DNA from: Synchiropus splendidus
Taxonomy: Eukaryota > Chordata > Actinopteri > Syngnathiformes > Callionymidae
Reading direction: 5' to 3'
Assembly: GCF_027744825.2 (NCBI RefSeq)
Contig: NC_071342.1
Span: 16,549,001 to 16,613,000 of the forward strand
Length of the DNA stretch: 64,000 bases
The position numbers and the translations under genes are program-made. The notes under the pieces were generated by a model, which saw nothing but the letters and a program-made list of their open reading frames with translations, searched no databases and was not told the origin of the DNA. The first letter of the stretch is position 1, and each line of letters begins with the position of its first letter. Of the stretch, positions 23,307 to 38,440 are shown in pieces.

Positions 23307-23765
23307 CAGTGGTGGGCAATTCAATTTTCTGAAGGGCCACAATATAAACTTAGACTATTGTGAGGGGCCATCATGACAAAAGAAAGACACAGGTGACTAG
23401 CCAAAATAAATACTAAAAATACTAAAAAGTATAAATGCAAGTAAGGAAGTTAAAAAGTGTAAATATGCCATGAAAACTACAAGAAAAAAAAAATCATTTT
23501 TTATGCATTTTATGTGAATACAAAACAAAATAAAACTTTGGAGCAGACATTTAAGAAAGGTGATTATTTAAAAATATACTTACACTGTGTTTTCAGGAAC
23601 AAGTAAGACACACAAACTGGCAAATTAAACAAAAAAGAAGTAATGGATTAAAAAAAAAAAAAAAAAAAAAAATCAGCTGCTGAGTTTTAGTCTGGCCTTA
23701 TGACGGCTGTGAAAATACAGGCAAAGAGCCACACATGGCCCTGGGCTGCACTTTGCCCAGGTCTG
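23307..23765. mobile_element. hAT-like non-autonomous DNA transposon remnant
   Basis: The left end reads CAGTGGTGGGCAATTCAA followed by GAAGGGCCAC. The right end, reversed and complemented, reads CAGACCTGGGCAAAGTGCAG then CCCAGGGCC. The CAG...TGGGCAA ends joined to a 'gggcc' motif are typical of vertebrate hAT elements. There is no transposase, and no clean 8-base target duplication was found. Confidence 0.55.
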
Positions 23766-26700
23766 CTCTGTTTGCAGTAGGTTCTGCTGCAAATACTGTA
23801 TATTCCACTTGATGGATATTTTTATCTGAGAAATACCCAGTCGTGCATGTGAGCATGTGAAATTCCATGTGTTGATACCTTTTCCTTTTTTAGCCTGCCA
23901 CATTATACTTCCAACATTCATTGTAAAAAAGGAGGGATGGAAAGGTTTTTTCCTTTTTCATAGACCTTTTAGAAAGCTGTAATAAAAAACATGCAGTACA
24001 AAGTCTCCACCTGAAGGTCAGAGACCTTCAATTATTTATGAACTTATTTTCCATCGCAGAAAAAAAAAAATGACTCAGGTGGTAGTATGTATGTATGTGT
24101 ATTTATTAAAAGGAATTCCAACATTTCTTCTTCACAACGCTTTGTATTCAAGGCCACTTCAGTTTATCTATTGAATTATGTCTCTTTTTAGTTCTGAGAA
24201 GTGCTTTTTGTTAAGCAAATAGTCACTAAATAATTCTTCAAAGACCTGGTTTGAAGTGAGCTTTCTCTGAGAGGGACCGAGCCTCCTGGTGAGCAGCGGG
24301 GGAGCTGACACCACACAAGCCAGGAGCATAAGGTTAAAGGAAGGTGCCAACATCAACATATCCCTGATCACACTGCTAGGTGTGATCCCAGCTCCGCGTG
24401 AATAGCTGCTTGACATGCTCATCTGCTCAAGAGAGGAATGGCGTTTCTGTCTGAGCGGGACAACTTGTATCAACATGAAAAGTAGAGGAGGGACATTAGA
24501 ACTTTAACTCAAAACACAAAAATGTGGACACATTTTTCATCAGAGCAAGAGATACATCTGTGCCAATTTTGGAAATAAAGGCTACTGCCACCTCCTGCCC
24601 AACATGAAATAGGAGGAGACGGAGTCAGCATTGTTTGTGCATCCTCTTGCCTGAACTGTGAAACCAAAACATTTGAATCATATTCATTCCATACAGACTG
24701 AACTCTTCAAGGACTTCAAGAATGATAGGTCTGAGATGGGAGTGGGTAAGGTATTACTAGCTGTTGCTCATCGTTGTGTTTTCCCGTCTCAAAACTTCTC
24801 TCCTCTGGAGCGGACTTAACTCTGGCTAGACAGTCTGAGGTGCGTGGCAGCTGTGCTAAAAAGATGGTGATGAAATGGAGAGGATGGCGTCTGCAGAGCT
24901 GCAGGTATAGGTCACCGTGCTCAGAGGGCTGCTCCGTGAAGCCGGAGAGGGCCAACATGTGCTCGGTCTTGCATAAAATACAATCAAACCAAGAGTGATC
25001 GTGACAGCTGGTGTTTGCTCAAAAGGTCAGGCAGGTTTCTGCTGAATCATCTCCAGGTTGAAGAGTAGCTGCATTGTAATACTTTGACTCAGATCATCGA
25101 CATTACTGCTTATGTACATTTTCCTCATCACTGCCTTGGTGTATACATACGACTGTAATGACATCTCCTCACCAGTTGGTGCCACTGCAAGTCTTGAAAC
25201 AGCCAGCTCATGAATTGGAACACAAAATGAATATGAAGTCAACCTGGCATTTAAATGCAAGTTCTCATTTATTACAATTTAAATAGCACCCGAGTGCAAG
25301 GCCCTTGAAATCCTTTCGAATGTGACAGTCGGCTGGGAGTCTGCCACCGAGAACAATGCTGAAGTCTCTCCTTTCTGCAGCTCAATCTGGTCTCACCCAA
25401 GCCAGGACCTCACAAAACCCAAATGCCTCTCTTCTCCCGAACGGAGTTCAAACTGAAGCTGAACAGTTTTGCTCTGCTGAAATTGAGCCCAACCTCCCAA
25501 ATAACACCAAATGTCATCTGTTTGGAAGGAGTTGTATTTAGCCAAGTATTCAGATGCATTATTCATCAGCAGAAGCAAAGCCAGGCCTAACAAGGCAGCA
25601 GCCAACATGCTACAAGTTAATTTCTACGATTTTATCAGCCTTTACTTGACCAGCAGGAAGCAGGAATACATTATGGAAATATACTATATTTTTGTTCGGA
25701 ATGGAGGCTTGAATGCTTTCTTAATAATTTTGTGTCACACTAGCAATGAGTGGTCAGGGTTTGGTTAGCCCTCTGTCGACTAAGTGTCAATGTTTCCATT
25801 TGTCATTCCTATTCTAGAAGTCAAATGGATATTGCCCAGTCAACTGGTTTGTGTTGAGTTATCATGAGGTTGTCATGAGGTCACTGCAGAATTCTCTTGT
25901 GTTCTGACAGCTCCAAGTGACTGTTGTGATGTCTACGCAGCCCTGCTGTGCACAATTTTCCTATTAAATATTATTATATATTTATTCACCACCAGAAAAA
26001 AGTAATACAATATCATAATATGTCATTTTACTTTTTAGTTGAGTTTTTAAAAAGTTTAATAATATATTTGCTTTTTGAGTTCAGTCATTTCTAAATATCG
26101 TGTTTATGTGATTTCTTAAAATTTAATTCTTAGGTAAAATATTTTGTGCCCAGATGCTTACACATTGCTTTTTGAAAAAAAGAAAAAAACAACAAACGAA
26201 CAAACAAAAAAAAAAACAAAGGAAGGAAAAGCCATGTTAGCTAGTAGAAACAGAAAGTCATTTTGAATCGTATACATTTTTTCAGAAGACGTAATTTCCA
26301 TTCCATGTATTTATTGCTTTCTATGGTGTTACAGTATATACAGTGTATATAGTCTACATACTGTGTAGAGTATATACGGTGCTTTTTCATCCATATCCAC
26401 TGTATATCTCAGACAAAAAACGTGGTGATTATGGTATTCAAATTTCCATGACTTAAGTCTGGCAAAGGGACGTGAGATATCTCCAAGTGCTTCAGAAGGA
26501 AGACGTGATCGGCCACGAGCCATCTTCACACGCACGATAATTCCAGGCCAGCCTTTGTTGTTGGTGAGCTTAGGGATCAACTCCAAAGTGTCTAGTTGAC
26601 CTCAGCACTCCATCTCTAAGAGAGATAAACAATACATTTGTACTTAATTCCTGATGCTTAATAACCCAGTGACAGAAACAAGCTTCATCACCACATTTGC

Positions 26701-27500
26701 AGATGACATGTTATTGTTGAGCACATTGGTTACTGAGTAAACAATCTATTTTCATGACCAACGGATGGGATGAAGAAAAAACATGAAAACAAGGGCTCAT
26801 ATACATGTTGTGTGGTCATTGGCAAGAGATGGCGCTAATTCTTCCATGTGAAGAAAGGCAATCCAACAATACATTCTGCATCTTGAAGCGTAAGTTGAAG
26901 GATTTTGAAGCGACACATCTGTTCGGCTTGGACCACCGACTCCCACGTGCATGGAAAGATGAGTGCCTCAATATTGGAGGACTCTGGAAAGCAACGTAAA
27001 TAGTTCATCCACACATGACTCTAATTGGCATTCAATCCAGTATTGTTGTTAGCATTTGACATTTCCTGCCTTGACAGTCCTTTATTCATGGCTGTGCAGA
27101 GGAACTTATTAGCAGCTGTCTCTACTCTTAATTAAGACGCCTTGATTATTAGCGTATGGCACTTTTGGTTTGAGAATATTAATTAAAATCTTGCATGAAG
27201 CGTTGATGGCTTTGTCTGTGATTGTTGCTGAAAGTTTGCCGTGTTCATCCGTGAACAGAAGCCTATGCAGATGAGTGGAATCCCAGCTAGTGTTGTGGGA
27301 ACCAGACTGGTTTGATGAATGGCTTCGTGGGTTTGACATTTGTCTTCATTTGCATTTTCAGGGGGGAAAAAAATCTGATAGAAAATCACTATATTAAAGC
27401 TTGTTTGCTAGATAAAAACATCTTTTTATACTCGTAGCGTCCTTAAGATTTCACCAAAGATGTGTTTTTTTTATTTAGAATGTGCTGCCTCCTCGCTTCA
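23766..27500. other. Intergenic, no gene recognised
   Basis: AT-rich DNA with short simple repeats: poly-A near 24060, (TATG)n near 24085-24105, and an A-rich patch near 26175-26225. Open frames are short and unlike any family I know. One stretch (26855-26998) is open and ends at a possible donor site, but this is weak. Confidence 0.35.
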
Positions 27501-27517
27501 TCCATTTGTTCCGACAG

Positions 27518-27836
27518 ACTATATGAAGCTTTTACTCCTCAAGTGTGTTTAACGTCGACTTCTATTGATACATTTCCTGAGCGCTGGATGAAAGTCCCTT
27601 CCAGGCTGCTGGGAGACAAGTTGACCATGAGCGCTGTAAACAGAATTTGGAATTCTGTATTCAAAGCAGATTTAAAATGCAAAGTTATTCATCGTCAGCT
27701 ACCCAGATTGGTTACAGGGGATGTGAGAAAGAAAGTAATTAAAATGAGATGGATTCCAGAGCAGCCTCTTACCAAACGGAGACGGCGACTGATTTTGAGA
27801 GAACAAAAAAGACAGGAAGAGGCTAAAGCCAGATGA
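27518..27836 (+). other. Exon-like open frame, unrecognised basic protein tail
   Basis: A pyrimidine-rich acceptor ending CCGACAG at 27517 is followed by about 105 stop-free codons. They include FPERWMKVPSRLLGDKLTMS and HRQLPRLVTGDVRKKVIKMR and end in a highly charged tail (KRRRRLILREQKRQEEAKAR) before TGA. The composition is protein-like rather than repeat-like. I recognise no family. It could be a terminal exon, a retrocopy remnant or chance; no partner exon was confirmed. Confidence 0.3.
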
Positions 27837-27839
27837 TGT

Positions 27840-29398
27840 TTCGACTGCAGGGGAAATACATTCGTGCACACACATACGGGGAAGCATGTTTGCTCGGCGA
27901 GTGGGTGTGCTCTTCTTCAGTTCACATCAAAAACATCCATCCTTTGATCATTCTGTAACTGGAAAATATTTGTAGTTCTTTTTTTTTTATGTCTATTGAC
28001 CTTAATTTGTCAGTGATAAATGTTATCATGTACCTTTTGTTTGATATTGAATCCTGCTTCTCCTGGATACAAAGCTTTTTTCTCTCTTTTTGATGTTGTC
28101 TAATTGCTATCCTTTGCTTCCCAAGATGATATCAGCTTTTAGAGATTTTCCTTCTTTTAAATCCCCTAAAAATCTCATTATTGAAGTAAATTAAATTAGG
28201 ATAATCTATTCTTCCCTAAAATATTTCTGGCCACTTCCATCAGTCTGAGTCCAGATCATTATTGCAAGCGAAGGGCTGTGGACCTCCCTTTTGGTAAGCA
28301 ACTCTTCTGTGTTACATACAAACTCCTTCTGCGATTTGAATAAATGTATTGTGAACCGAGATTAAATTGTCACGGTTTTCATGACGTGAAACGACACTGC
28401 GATTCAGACCTGTTCAGGTGTGCACATGGACGCTGACCTGACTAACAAACTGCATCAACCACCCCTCTCGATGTGAAAGAAATTTCATTTGGGACCAGCT
28501 GAATCGGGTCATTTCATTGGGAATGATGTGTTTGTTCCGGTTACAGTGGTCCAAGTTTTACTGAGAAGTTGCCTGAGAGATACAGGCTCTTCAGCATGTA
28601 CTTGGTCCTTTCTGATGGGCCCCTCCAGTTGGATCACTTGGTGCAACTCAATGCATGTTGGGAATGAGGCACCTTGACTCAATGAGTTTCTTGTTCTACC
28701 TCGATGCAAGAGCCCAAGTGCCCTATTTGGGATGTTGCATCCACAATCCCGATCATCCATTGTATGTTGACATCAAACACAACTTGTCGCTATTCATGTC
28801 TGTGCCTTGAGAGGCATGGGGAGTGGGACATGGCGACTTCCCCACGCCACTCAAGTTGCATTAAAAAAAAAAAAAGGAGAGCAATCTGCTGAAGTTAGGA
28901 GAACATCATCACGGCGGGTTGGAAAGGCAGAATTGTTTGTCTACTGTGGAAATGGTTAAAAGCAAAAAAAAAAAATGCTACTGCCTCTGGTTCCGACGGA
29001 TCGGTTCAGTGACTTGCGAGCTCCTGCAGCTGCTACACTCAACTTCTTGTCCATTTGTCCATTTTGCTCCTGAGGTTTCCCTCTCTTCATAAGTAACCAT
29101 AAAATCTGGGCTGTAATTGATTAAAACACTGCCACTTGTTGCTGAAGTTCAGATTTATGAATTTCAGTGTTTGAGGCGACAAATGTCCCGTTGAATCTTT
29201 GCACCTCACTTTGGGGGGTGAGGAGGTTGACTTTTTGGGAAGCATCTTGTGTCAGTTTGATGCATGTTTATAACTCCTTGCCACTAGAGGCCACTGTTTA
29301 TTGTTTTGCTATTTTCCCTGAACGTCTGTCACTTCCTGTTCCTCCAATAATTAGTTCCTCATTCAGCCATGCTCGGGTCTCCATGCATGAGGGCCAGA
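27840..29398. other. Intergenic, no gene recognised
   Basis: No supported gene. There are short poly-A runs near 28862 and 28965 and a short open frame at 29167-29433 that runs into the transposon remnant. Confidence 0.35.
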
Positions 29399-30015
29399 AA
29401 GAAAGAAACAATGCGTTCCAAGCCTTAAAATAGGCTTTTGTAGGAGTGAATGTAGAGTGTCTGCTGCAGGTGCGCTGTTCCTCTATGTGTGTGGCCGCTG
29501 CATGTGGGAGGGGTTGCCGAGTGAGTGACGTCTCTCCAGAAGTGAAGAGGTGCCCGGTGCGTGTCCAGCTCTGAATGTGCGCTTCTGTGCAGTTTGGCTG
29601 TGACAAAGTCATAAACCAAGTCACGCTCTGTCCCAGACTCGCCTCATCCCTGTCCCAGCTCCAGCCCACAACAGGACATCAAACCCTGGAGTGGAGCCTC
29701 GGAGGTGTGGAGAGCGAGCACCTCCCCTGTGACACTCTACCACGGTCCAGTGCGGAGACAGGAAAGGTTTTACACCTCAATATGAAGAAAAAACAGTCAG
29801 TAAATTTAGCTAACGGGACACGTCTGCATACAGAGGCTGTGTTATACACAATAACAAAGCGCGCCGTGGGTCAGCTGATCGGTCTGCGCACATTATGTTT
29901 TTTCCGACTTTTTCCGGGGCCGTTCGAGTTCTGGATTTTTGTTTGAAATTAGAAGCAAAACAATCTCAAAATTTTAGTTTGAAGTTTGGGACGTTCGAAA
30001 TCCGAGGTACCGCTG
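29399..30015. mobile_element. TIR DNA transposon, 5'-truncated second copy
   Basis: Matches 3059-3692 of the element in GLYAT copy B, in the same orientation. It starts abruptly near ACAATGCGTTCCAAGCC and ends at a diverged right TIR (GTTCGAAATCCGAGGTACC). The left TIR is absent. Confidence 0.75.
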
Positions 30016-33000
30016 ACTAAACCTCCTTCTTCCAAACCCGGTGTTTTAAAAGATGAAGATCCAAAGCATTACATTCATCCGACAAACTTTTCATGTCAAA
30101 CTTTTCAATTTTTGAACGTCTTCTTTCTCTTTAACAAAACTGACCTCAGATTTAAATATTAATGTTTCATTATTCGTACCTCTCAAAAGTCTGCGAGCTT
30201 ATGCAATGAACAAATTAATGAAAAATGCCATCAGGAAAATTCTTTCTGATTCAACTTTTAATCAATCTTTTATTGAAACTGCTGCAATGCATGAGAAGCA
30301 GTTCAATATAATGACCTACTTTGAATGAGGACGTCATTTTTTTCGGTGCACCGGTGGTTTGATACATAACAAGCAAAGAAGGTGTGATGTTGACATTGTT
30401 ACTGCCGAGATGATTCTAGTGTCACTGCAGGCTGGTTTGTGTGGGGATGTGTACGAAACACAAAAACAGGCCTAAGGGCGCTGAAGTGACAAGATGGGAT
30501 GGGTAATGCTAATGCAGCAAAAGTCACTCGACGTGGATTGCAGCATGTGTTCTGCTCGCAAAGGTCAGCAAAAAAGATCAGTTGGTTTAACATGAAACAG
30601 TTTGGAAAAGCGCATTAACCAGCGCGAAAACCCAAATGGTCAAAGCGTAAGGAAAAAAAAAGTCCATTACATTTCAGCCCAACCACAGATGATGGCGTTT
30701 AATGGAAGTGGAAATGCTGCCCGAGTCTGGTCGCTGGTCCAGGTCACAGTTAATTACAGTATGTTCACCAGCTGCCTCCGACTGAAAGCCGGGATTCTTT
30801 TTTGTTATCACAGCACACAAACCAACTTGCTGAGAGCGACTGTGGTTAAGAGCAGAGCGCGAATGTGAGAAGAAAAATAAAAGTATCTCATCTGTTCCCA
30901 ACGTCTGAGGGAAGTGACACAGTGCATTAATCTGCCAGGCTGCTCCTAACCTTCCCTAATGAAGTCTGTGAAGAATCCCTTTTAATTAAGTGCAGGGCCG
31001 GGGTCGATGCCTCTCCTCCTTCATTAGGGAGAAAAAAAAGATTTCTTCAATCTCAACTGCCAATGACTAAGGTGCCGGTGGAGGACACGTCTCTCTTCAC
31101 GCTCCATCTGTGTGGATGGTGTATAGACTTTCTGAAGAATCTTTCTTCAAAAACATTCTCCATGTGAGATTCTCCACTCTGTCTCTTGGGGTGGTGCTGA
31201 GGATAATCCACGGCGATGTAAGACACGGGCCGGCAGCTTAACAGAAGTTTGTTCTCATTGGACCACGTGCACTCGAGTGGTCACTGAGTTATTGAACCTC
31301 AATAAGTGGCACCTCGAGCCCAATCCATGAACTCTGCATGAGGCTGAGTGCAAATATGAGAAGATTGCTGCTATCAAAATGAGTTGTGTTGACTTTATAT
31401 GAGGTTCTAACTGGAAATTGGTGCAGTAGAAATAATAGTATGAACTATTGGGATGAAAAAAGGAACTGACATCTTTCGAAAGATCATCTCCAGAGACTGG
31501 GAGAACCGTTTTTCCTTATCAAAAAGCTGTGGGCAAATTTGATACACTTAAGCTGTGTGTACACTTCTGTCCTCAATATCAACCTGATTTTGATTTTTCC
31601 TTTACAAGGTTGCTGCGATTCACTGCCTTTGTTTTTGATGGTGAAACCAACAGGCAACGGAATGTCACAGAACACAGATGAAATGTTTGTGAAACAGATA
31701 CCAAATCATTCCAGATGCAGACCCAGTGAATTAATCCATTCCTGTAAGCCAAAACCTTTTGAAAAAATACTTTAGAAATGTAAGTAAGCATGAGTCAAGG
31801 TAAAATAGATGAATAACTACCAAAAATCACAGGGTGCGGTACTTCTGCAGTCCAACAACAAACAGTGGTTCACTGAGGACTCTACATTGTCTGCCATGCC
31901 TTTCACCCAGATGTTGCTGGGACAGGTTCCACACCCCTCACCAAACGCAACAGACTTTATTAATTTAAAACATTGGAAAAACTTTTTTTTTTTTTTAATA
32001 AGCATCCTCATTGGCTTCGTTTCCACTTAGATTTTCACATTATGATACATGTTCACATTATTTAATAATAATACAAAATGAATGCGATGACTTACATGAA
32101 TTTGTTGTCAATTCAGTCTGTCAAGTAGAAATGTAGCCATCAGCGCAACAATGGAATGATGAATACAAATTATTACCTATTCTCAAAGGGTTCTGGGTCA
32201 TGCTGAAGAAGAAAAAGATGTGTTATTCATTTCATCTCTGTTAAATAATCGTAAAACAAAAACATAAAAACTTTGACTGAGTATCCTAGACTTCACACAC
32301 TCTCAGTGAAGACTGCTTCAGATCTGTCTGCGGAAAAAGAAAACATGACCAGACAGCGATTCAGATTTAATTTCCATTTCAGCCTTGGGATAATGTATGG
32401 ATCCCTCTGGCTGAAGAGGGCATTGGAATACGAGTTTCGGAGCTTCTCATAATAATAAAAGTACACACTCCTTGTTGCCAGTCAACAGAGACATATAAAA
32501 TCTAAAAGCGCGTTTACATCACTGCAGTTTATTATTTCCATGAAGACGGGAGTCAAATACATCTGTATGAGCGCATTTTTTTACATAATAATATCTAGTT
32601 TTTAACAGACAAAGAAGGTGTACGTGAGAACAGTGGTGAGAAGCGTCCATTTGATCTGCAAGCTTTGCAGGTCAATGTCTCATGTTTTACAGGAATTTTC
32701 AAGAAATGCTAAACTGATACCTTTTGTTTCCGTGTTCTCCACGTCATTTCCATTTGGAGTGGAACCGATGTGATTATGAATAACATATCACACCAAGGTA
32801 ATTGAATACGGCAGATTTGGAGACACACAAATCTTCAGATGATGCTCACCCATTTGATCAACCACAATGGCGGGATTAGATCATAGCTGAACAAAATGCT
32901 TTCAGGATATAATCTGTTTCTTGAGATCCAATTCACAGGAGCTCTAACATCTTCTGGGACCCCCGTCTTCAGCACTACAAATGAGAGACAGTAGTTATCG

Positions 33001-36000
33001 AGCTCTACAAACACAATACTATTGTAGTAGTTACTATTGTAGTAAATTTGTAGTTGTGTCAACAAACATGTCAACAAAGATTCTCAGAGTTCCACAGGTG
33101 TCGATCCTTGACCAACAGGCGTTGACTTTATAAATAAACCGCAGTACTTTCAAACAGTTATTGATGTTTTGTAAACAATCCTGTTGTGTCTCAAACCGTC
33201 AGATAAACAATGTTTTCAGTCTGAACTTTTTAAAAGAAGAAGTAAATCTTTTTTCCTCCATGCCAAATTGTAGTATATATTGAAAACAAAATGAAAACTA
33301 AAGTGAAAATAAAAAAACTTTTTTATTTCAAGAAGTGAAAAGCAAATGTCTCATCCAAATTATAAAGATCGAAGTCAGCTTCTTCTGATCTTCTTCTGTT
33401 GCAAGTTTCCCATAACCTTTCAACTGCTTTGCAACTTTCAAATGACATAGTTTTCTTCTTCTCCAAACACTCTTTTAAAATCTCAAAGATCAATAACCAC
33501 TGGCAAGCATTGGTTCTAGTGCCTTATATCCAGTGCATATGGCACCACATCTGGTGGAGCAAAGGTGTGTTGTGTGCTCGGGGGCAGCGGCGTCGCTTCT
33601 GTTTTAACTGTGAATACAATGCACAATTTGACTCTCACCACCATCATCTGAATGATTTATGGCAGGCCCCTCGCCACTCTGCCTGCTTCATGGAGACACA
33701 TGGTTGCAACGCCACCGCTCTGCTCGGCCTTGGGGCAAGGAAGAGCAGTCATAAAGAATTTAGTTTTCTGCCGGTTTCCATTAAATGTCTGTCAGCGTTT
33801 TTATTTTATATTGTATGCCATCCTACCTCCAGGCTACGGAGAGATTTTTCTTTTCCTCGCTGAATATTCTTGTTTCCCACAAGAGGAAATGGTGGCGGTG
33901 AAGAGGGAAGCGAGTCTTCTTGGACGGCGGATTTGCTTATCTGATGACGATAGATAAAAGCCTCCAAACTACAGCGCTCAACTACCGAATCACCATGCCA
34001 CCTGATATGACCTTCTCTGAAGGCAGAACCTTGTTGAATGGTGTCTAGTTTTGAATATCTGACGAAGTATGGAGGAGAGCATCGTATCGAGTTGACAACT
34101 TCCTTCGAGCGCGGTGGTTTCAAGGTCAGACGCAGCAAGAGTAAACAAGCAGCCCTCGAGTTGATGTTTCTTAATAAGACGACTTCCACCAGAGCAATAG
34201 AAAAATCTGTCCACGTCTCTTATTGGACATGATAACTCTGCACTGACGTGTTAGTAAGTTATCCACCAGGAATGAGGTACCGTCTGTAGGGTTTTCATTC
34301 GTTCATTGAGAACTGAAATACATGATGGAAAATTTCTGGTTAAATTTAGTTAAATTATTATTATTTTTTATAGATATATTTTTTTTAGCTTTGCGTAAAA
34401 AAAAATCTTTTAGCTGAGGCCCTGTCCAAACAGAGACGAAGGTCTTTCAAACCACTTTTCATACAGTCAATAAAAGCACCGGCTACCTGGCTATTTTGAT
34501 CAGTTATGCTTTCATGTACACAAACTACAGACAAGGACAAACTAGAGGTTTACAATCTTGGTGTCACAATGACAAAACATCAGAAAGAGAATTAAAACGG
34601 AAACAAAAAACACAGAAGTGCTTGGCAAAAGAAGAGCTCTAGAAGATTAGAAATACATGAAGCTATTTTAAAATAGGTGCGCTGTCTTCAAGTAATATTT
34701 GGAACGGTGTGCCAAAGGAGAACTGGCATATGAGTTTTTAAAATGTTTGAAATGAAGATCTCAGTTTAATAATAATAATCTGCCTTTTGATTCTGTTGCA
34801 GCACTGTCCAGCCCTTAGAGGCCCATTTACGCTCCAGTATATCATTGTACACATCTGTTTCAAACTGCGTTACTGTCACTGATCACTCATTTCCAAGCTT
34901 TTTTTTTTCTTTTTTGCATTGGTGTTGCTGTTCACTAATATATCCAACAGGGGGGGCAGCTCATTTACTTTTTTTTTTTTTTTTGATGGCGTCGATGAGA
35001 CCGACCAGTTCCATTCACGAAGTGAGGTTGAAAGTCCTCTGGCCCTTCGACCAGCACTAGAAGTTTACCATCCCCCTGATCGACTGGCTTTTCTATTTCA
35101 GAGATTAAAAAAATAAATAAATAAATAAAAAGGCAGACAGACCCTGGAGTGTATCAGCTGGATATACTTCTCATTTTAACCATTTTAGTTTATCCAATAT
35201 CCCCCTGTAAAGCATCCACATCTGAGGCCATTTTCTTGAACAAATGATAGTAATTTTCACTCCTACAGCTGCAGAAATCCATCACAGGCTGCCCTTTCAG
35301 GTGCTTTGTCACCCGTCAGAAGTCATTAGTAGTTGCAAGATTAGTATTTGCCGCGCCAAGAGAGCAGAGGAGATCGGAGGAGGATGCCAGTGAAGATCTG
35401 CAGACGTGACCGCGTGAGCCGCGGTTGATATATATACCCGAATATGGCTTCAAATCTCTCAGTCTTCCCGAGACTTCTCACGTTGCCCGCACCATTTTCT
35501 CTGGTGAATCACCCCACTGGTGCTTTCAATCATGGTGGAGAAACCGTGTGGAGCTAAAAAGAAATGCTGGGAAACTTTCACATTCATGATGTTCCCTAAC
35601 TTCAGGGCAGTGCATTTGAACTGCCGCAGTATCAGAGGAGTTGATCGACGTACACAGGCAAAAATTGGCTGAAAAATAGATGACAAAAATGCATTTTCTA
35701 AATGACAAAACAATTCCCTAGATACAAGGCCCAAGCTAAGGAAACACAAGTGACCACTGAAGAGGGCAAGATTCTGGGTCGACATTGCTGGTGCTACTTG
35801 ACCTGTCAACACATCCTTTAACCTCATGAGAGTCTTCCCTTCTTCTCTTGTCCAAATCATCTTGGTTCCTTAACTTGGTGTCCACATGAGCTCTGACTCT
35901 TATCTTGTCTTTTCTGGTAATTCCCAGTCGCTTCACTATCAACTTCTTCACCACCTGTTCCGACCCGCCTGCACTCTCCTCTTCACCTTCATTTTCAAAT

Positions 36001-37438
36001 GTGCCTGTAATGGAATAGTTAAAACAAAATAAATAAATAAAAAAAACATTATTTTATATGTTTTATGTACACAAATGTTGAAATAAATGTCTTCCCGAAG
36101 ACATTCTTATATCATATTCCAAAGAACTTCTTTGCTTACTTGCTGAGGAATCCTTTAAACATGAGTATTTTCAACTTCTTCACATCATAGTTATTTTATT
36201 ACAGACTTGTGGCGCAGTCCAAGGTTTCCTGACCAGTGGGAAGGTGCTTTGCAGTTGTTTTGAAACTGCTTAGATGTTTGATCTAAATCATAAAAAACAG
36301 ACTCAGGGACTTTATCGCCCAAAAGAAGCTGCTTGGCTAAAGGGACTAGCTAATATTACAAAGTCAAAGACATCTTCACTTTGCGTTTATGTCTGAGATT
36401 GTAATTTATTACCACAAAACATACTGTCAACAACTTTGTAAAAAATTATTGATCTTCCTAATTGTACTTGTAGCATTTGCAGAGCTGGGTGTTAGTCCTC
36501 GTCACTGTCTTTGGTTTGTTTTCGACTGAGCGAGCTGTTATGTCTGACTTGGGTCTGCCCTTGACTGACATGTTGATATCAACAGCGGACCCTCCCAAGG
36601 TGAAGCCTCGGCAGCGGGGGCGAGACTGGAATGCTAAAGTGGCTGTGCTCAGAGTGTTGTGTTCAGGGACGGACGGCGATCTCTAACTATGAAATATTTG
36701 TCCGTGCAAAAATCCTAATCGTGGCGGTGTCCCTCTCATGAGTTATAATATTCAAACGGCCATTCATGCTGAGCCAGGGAAAATCACCTCACTCCTTCAC
36801 GGTGATGTCCTCATGTAACCGTGGCGCCGGAGGTTCTGAACTGTCCGGTGTCCAGCTTCAGTCAGTTAGATGACTGCACCATTGGCAAGGAAATTCCATT
36901 AAAGCGCGACGAAACAAGACTCTCTTTCAGCATCCGGTGTTTCTATAACCCTCCTGTTTAAGTCTAGTGCATTGCAGTGATCAACAGCGAATGAAGTTTG
37001 TTCAAATCCTTTCCTTAATTGCCGCTTTGCTTCTCGGTGTGTTTGTGCGAAATTGGTCGAATGTACTGATGGAGCCGTTATCTCCCTCAAGGGTGTATTG
37101 ATTTGGATGAAAAAATAAAGCAGATTTTTAGCACCCCCCTCAGGGTCGTCACAACAGTAAAGTGCGAGAATGCAAATTAATAAATGAGCAGGTCTTAAAA
37201 TGAGGTTTTCCAAGATGGATGGCGCTATAGCAAGTGGAGGAGGGGGGGATTAAAGCAGTTAAAAAGAGGGATGAAACCGTTGATGTTTGAGACTTCTGGC
37301 TTTTTTGGGTGGTTAAAAGACGAAGCAATGCTGAGCTAAAACATTTGGCTCTGGAAGGGTCCAGAGCTCCCACTCAGCAAGTGTTTGACCATGCTGGCTT
37401 TTTATGACCACTGACAGACCCTTGTCTGACACGAACAC
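30016..37438. other. Intergenic, no gene recognised
   Basis: About 7.4 kb without a gene I can support. A 12-base perfect inverted repeat (TCCCTAATGAAG at 30953-30964, complement at 31019-31030) brackets a TTTTAATTAAG motif. There is a poly-T run and then a short A-rich (AAAT)n tail at 35106-35130. Open frames such as 35459-35860 and 33399-33863 have no recognisable similarity. Confidence 0.35.
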
Positions 37439-38440
<1,002 letters not shown>

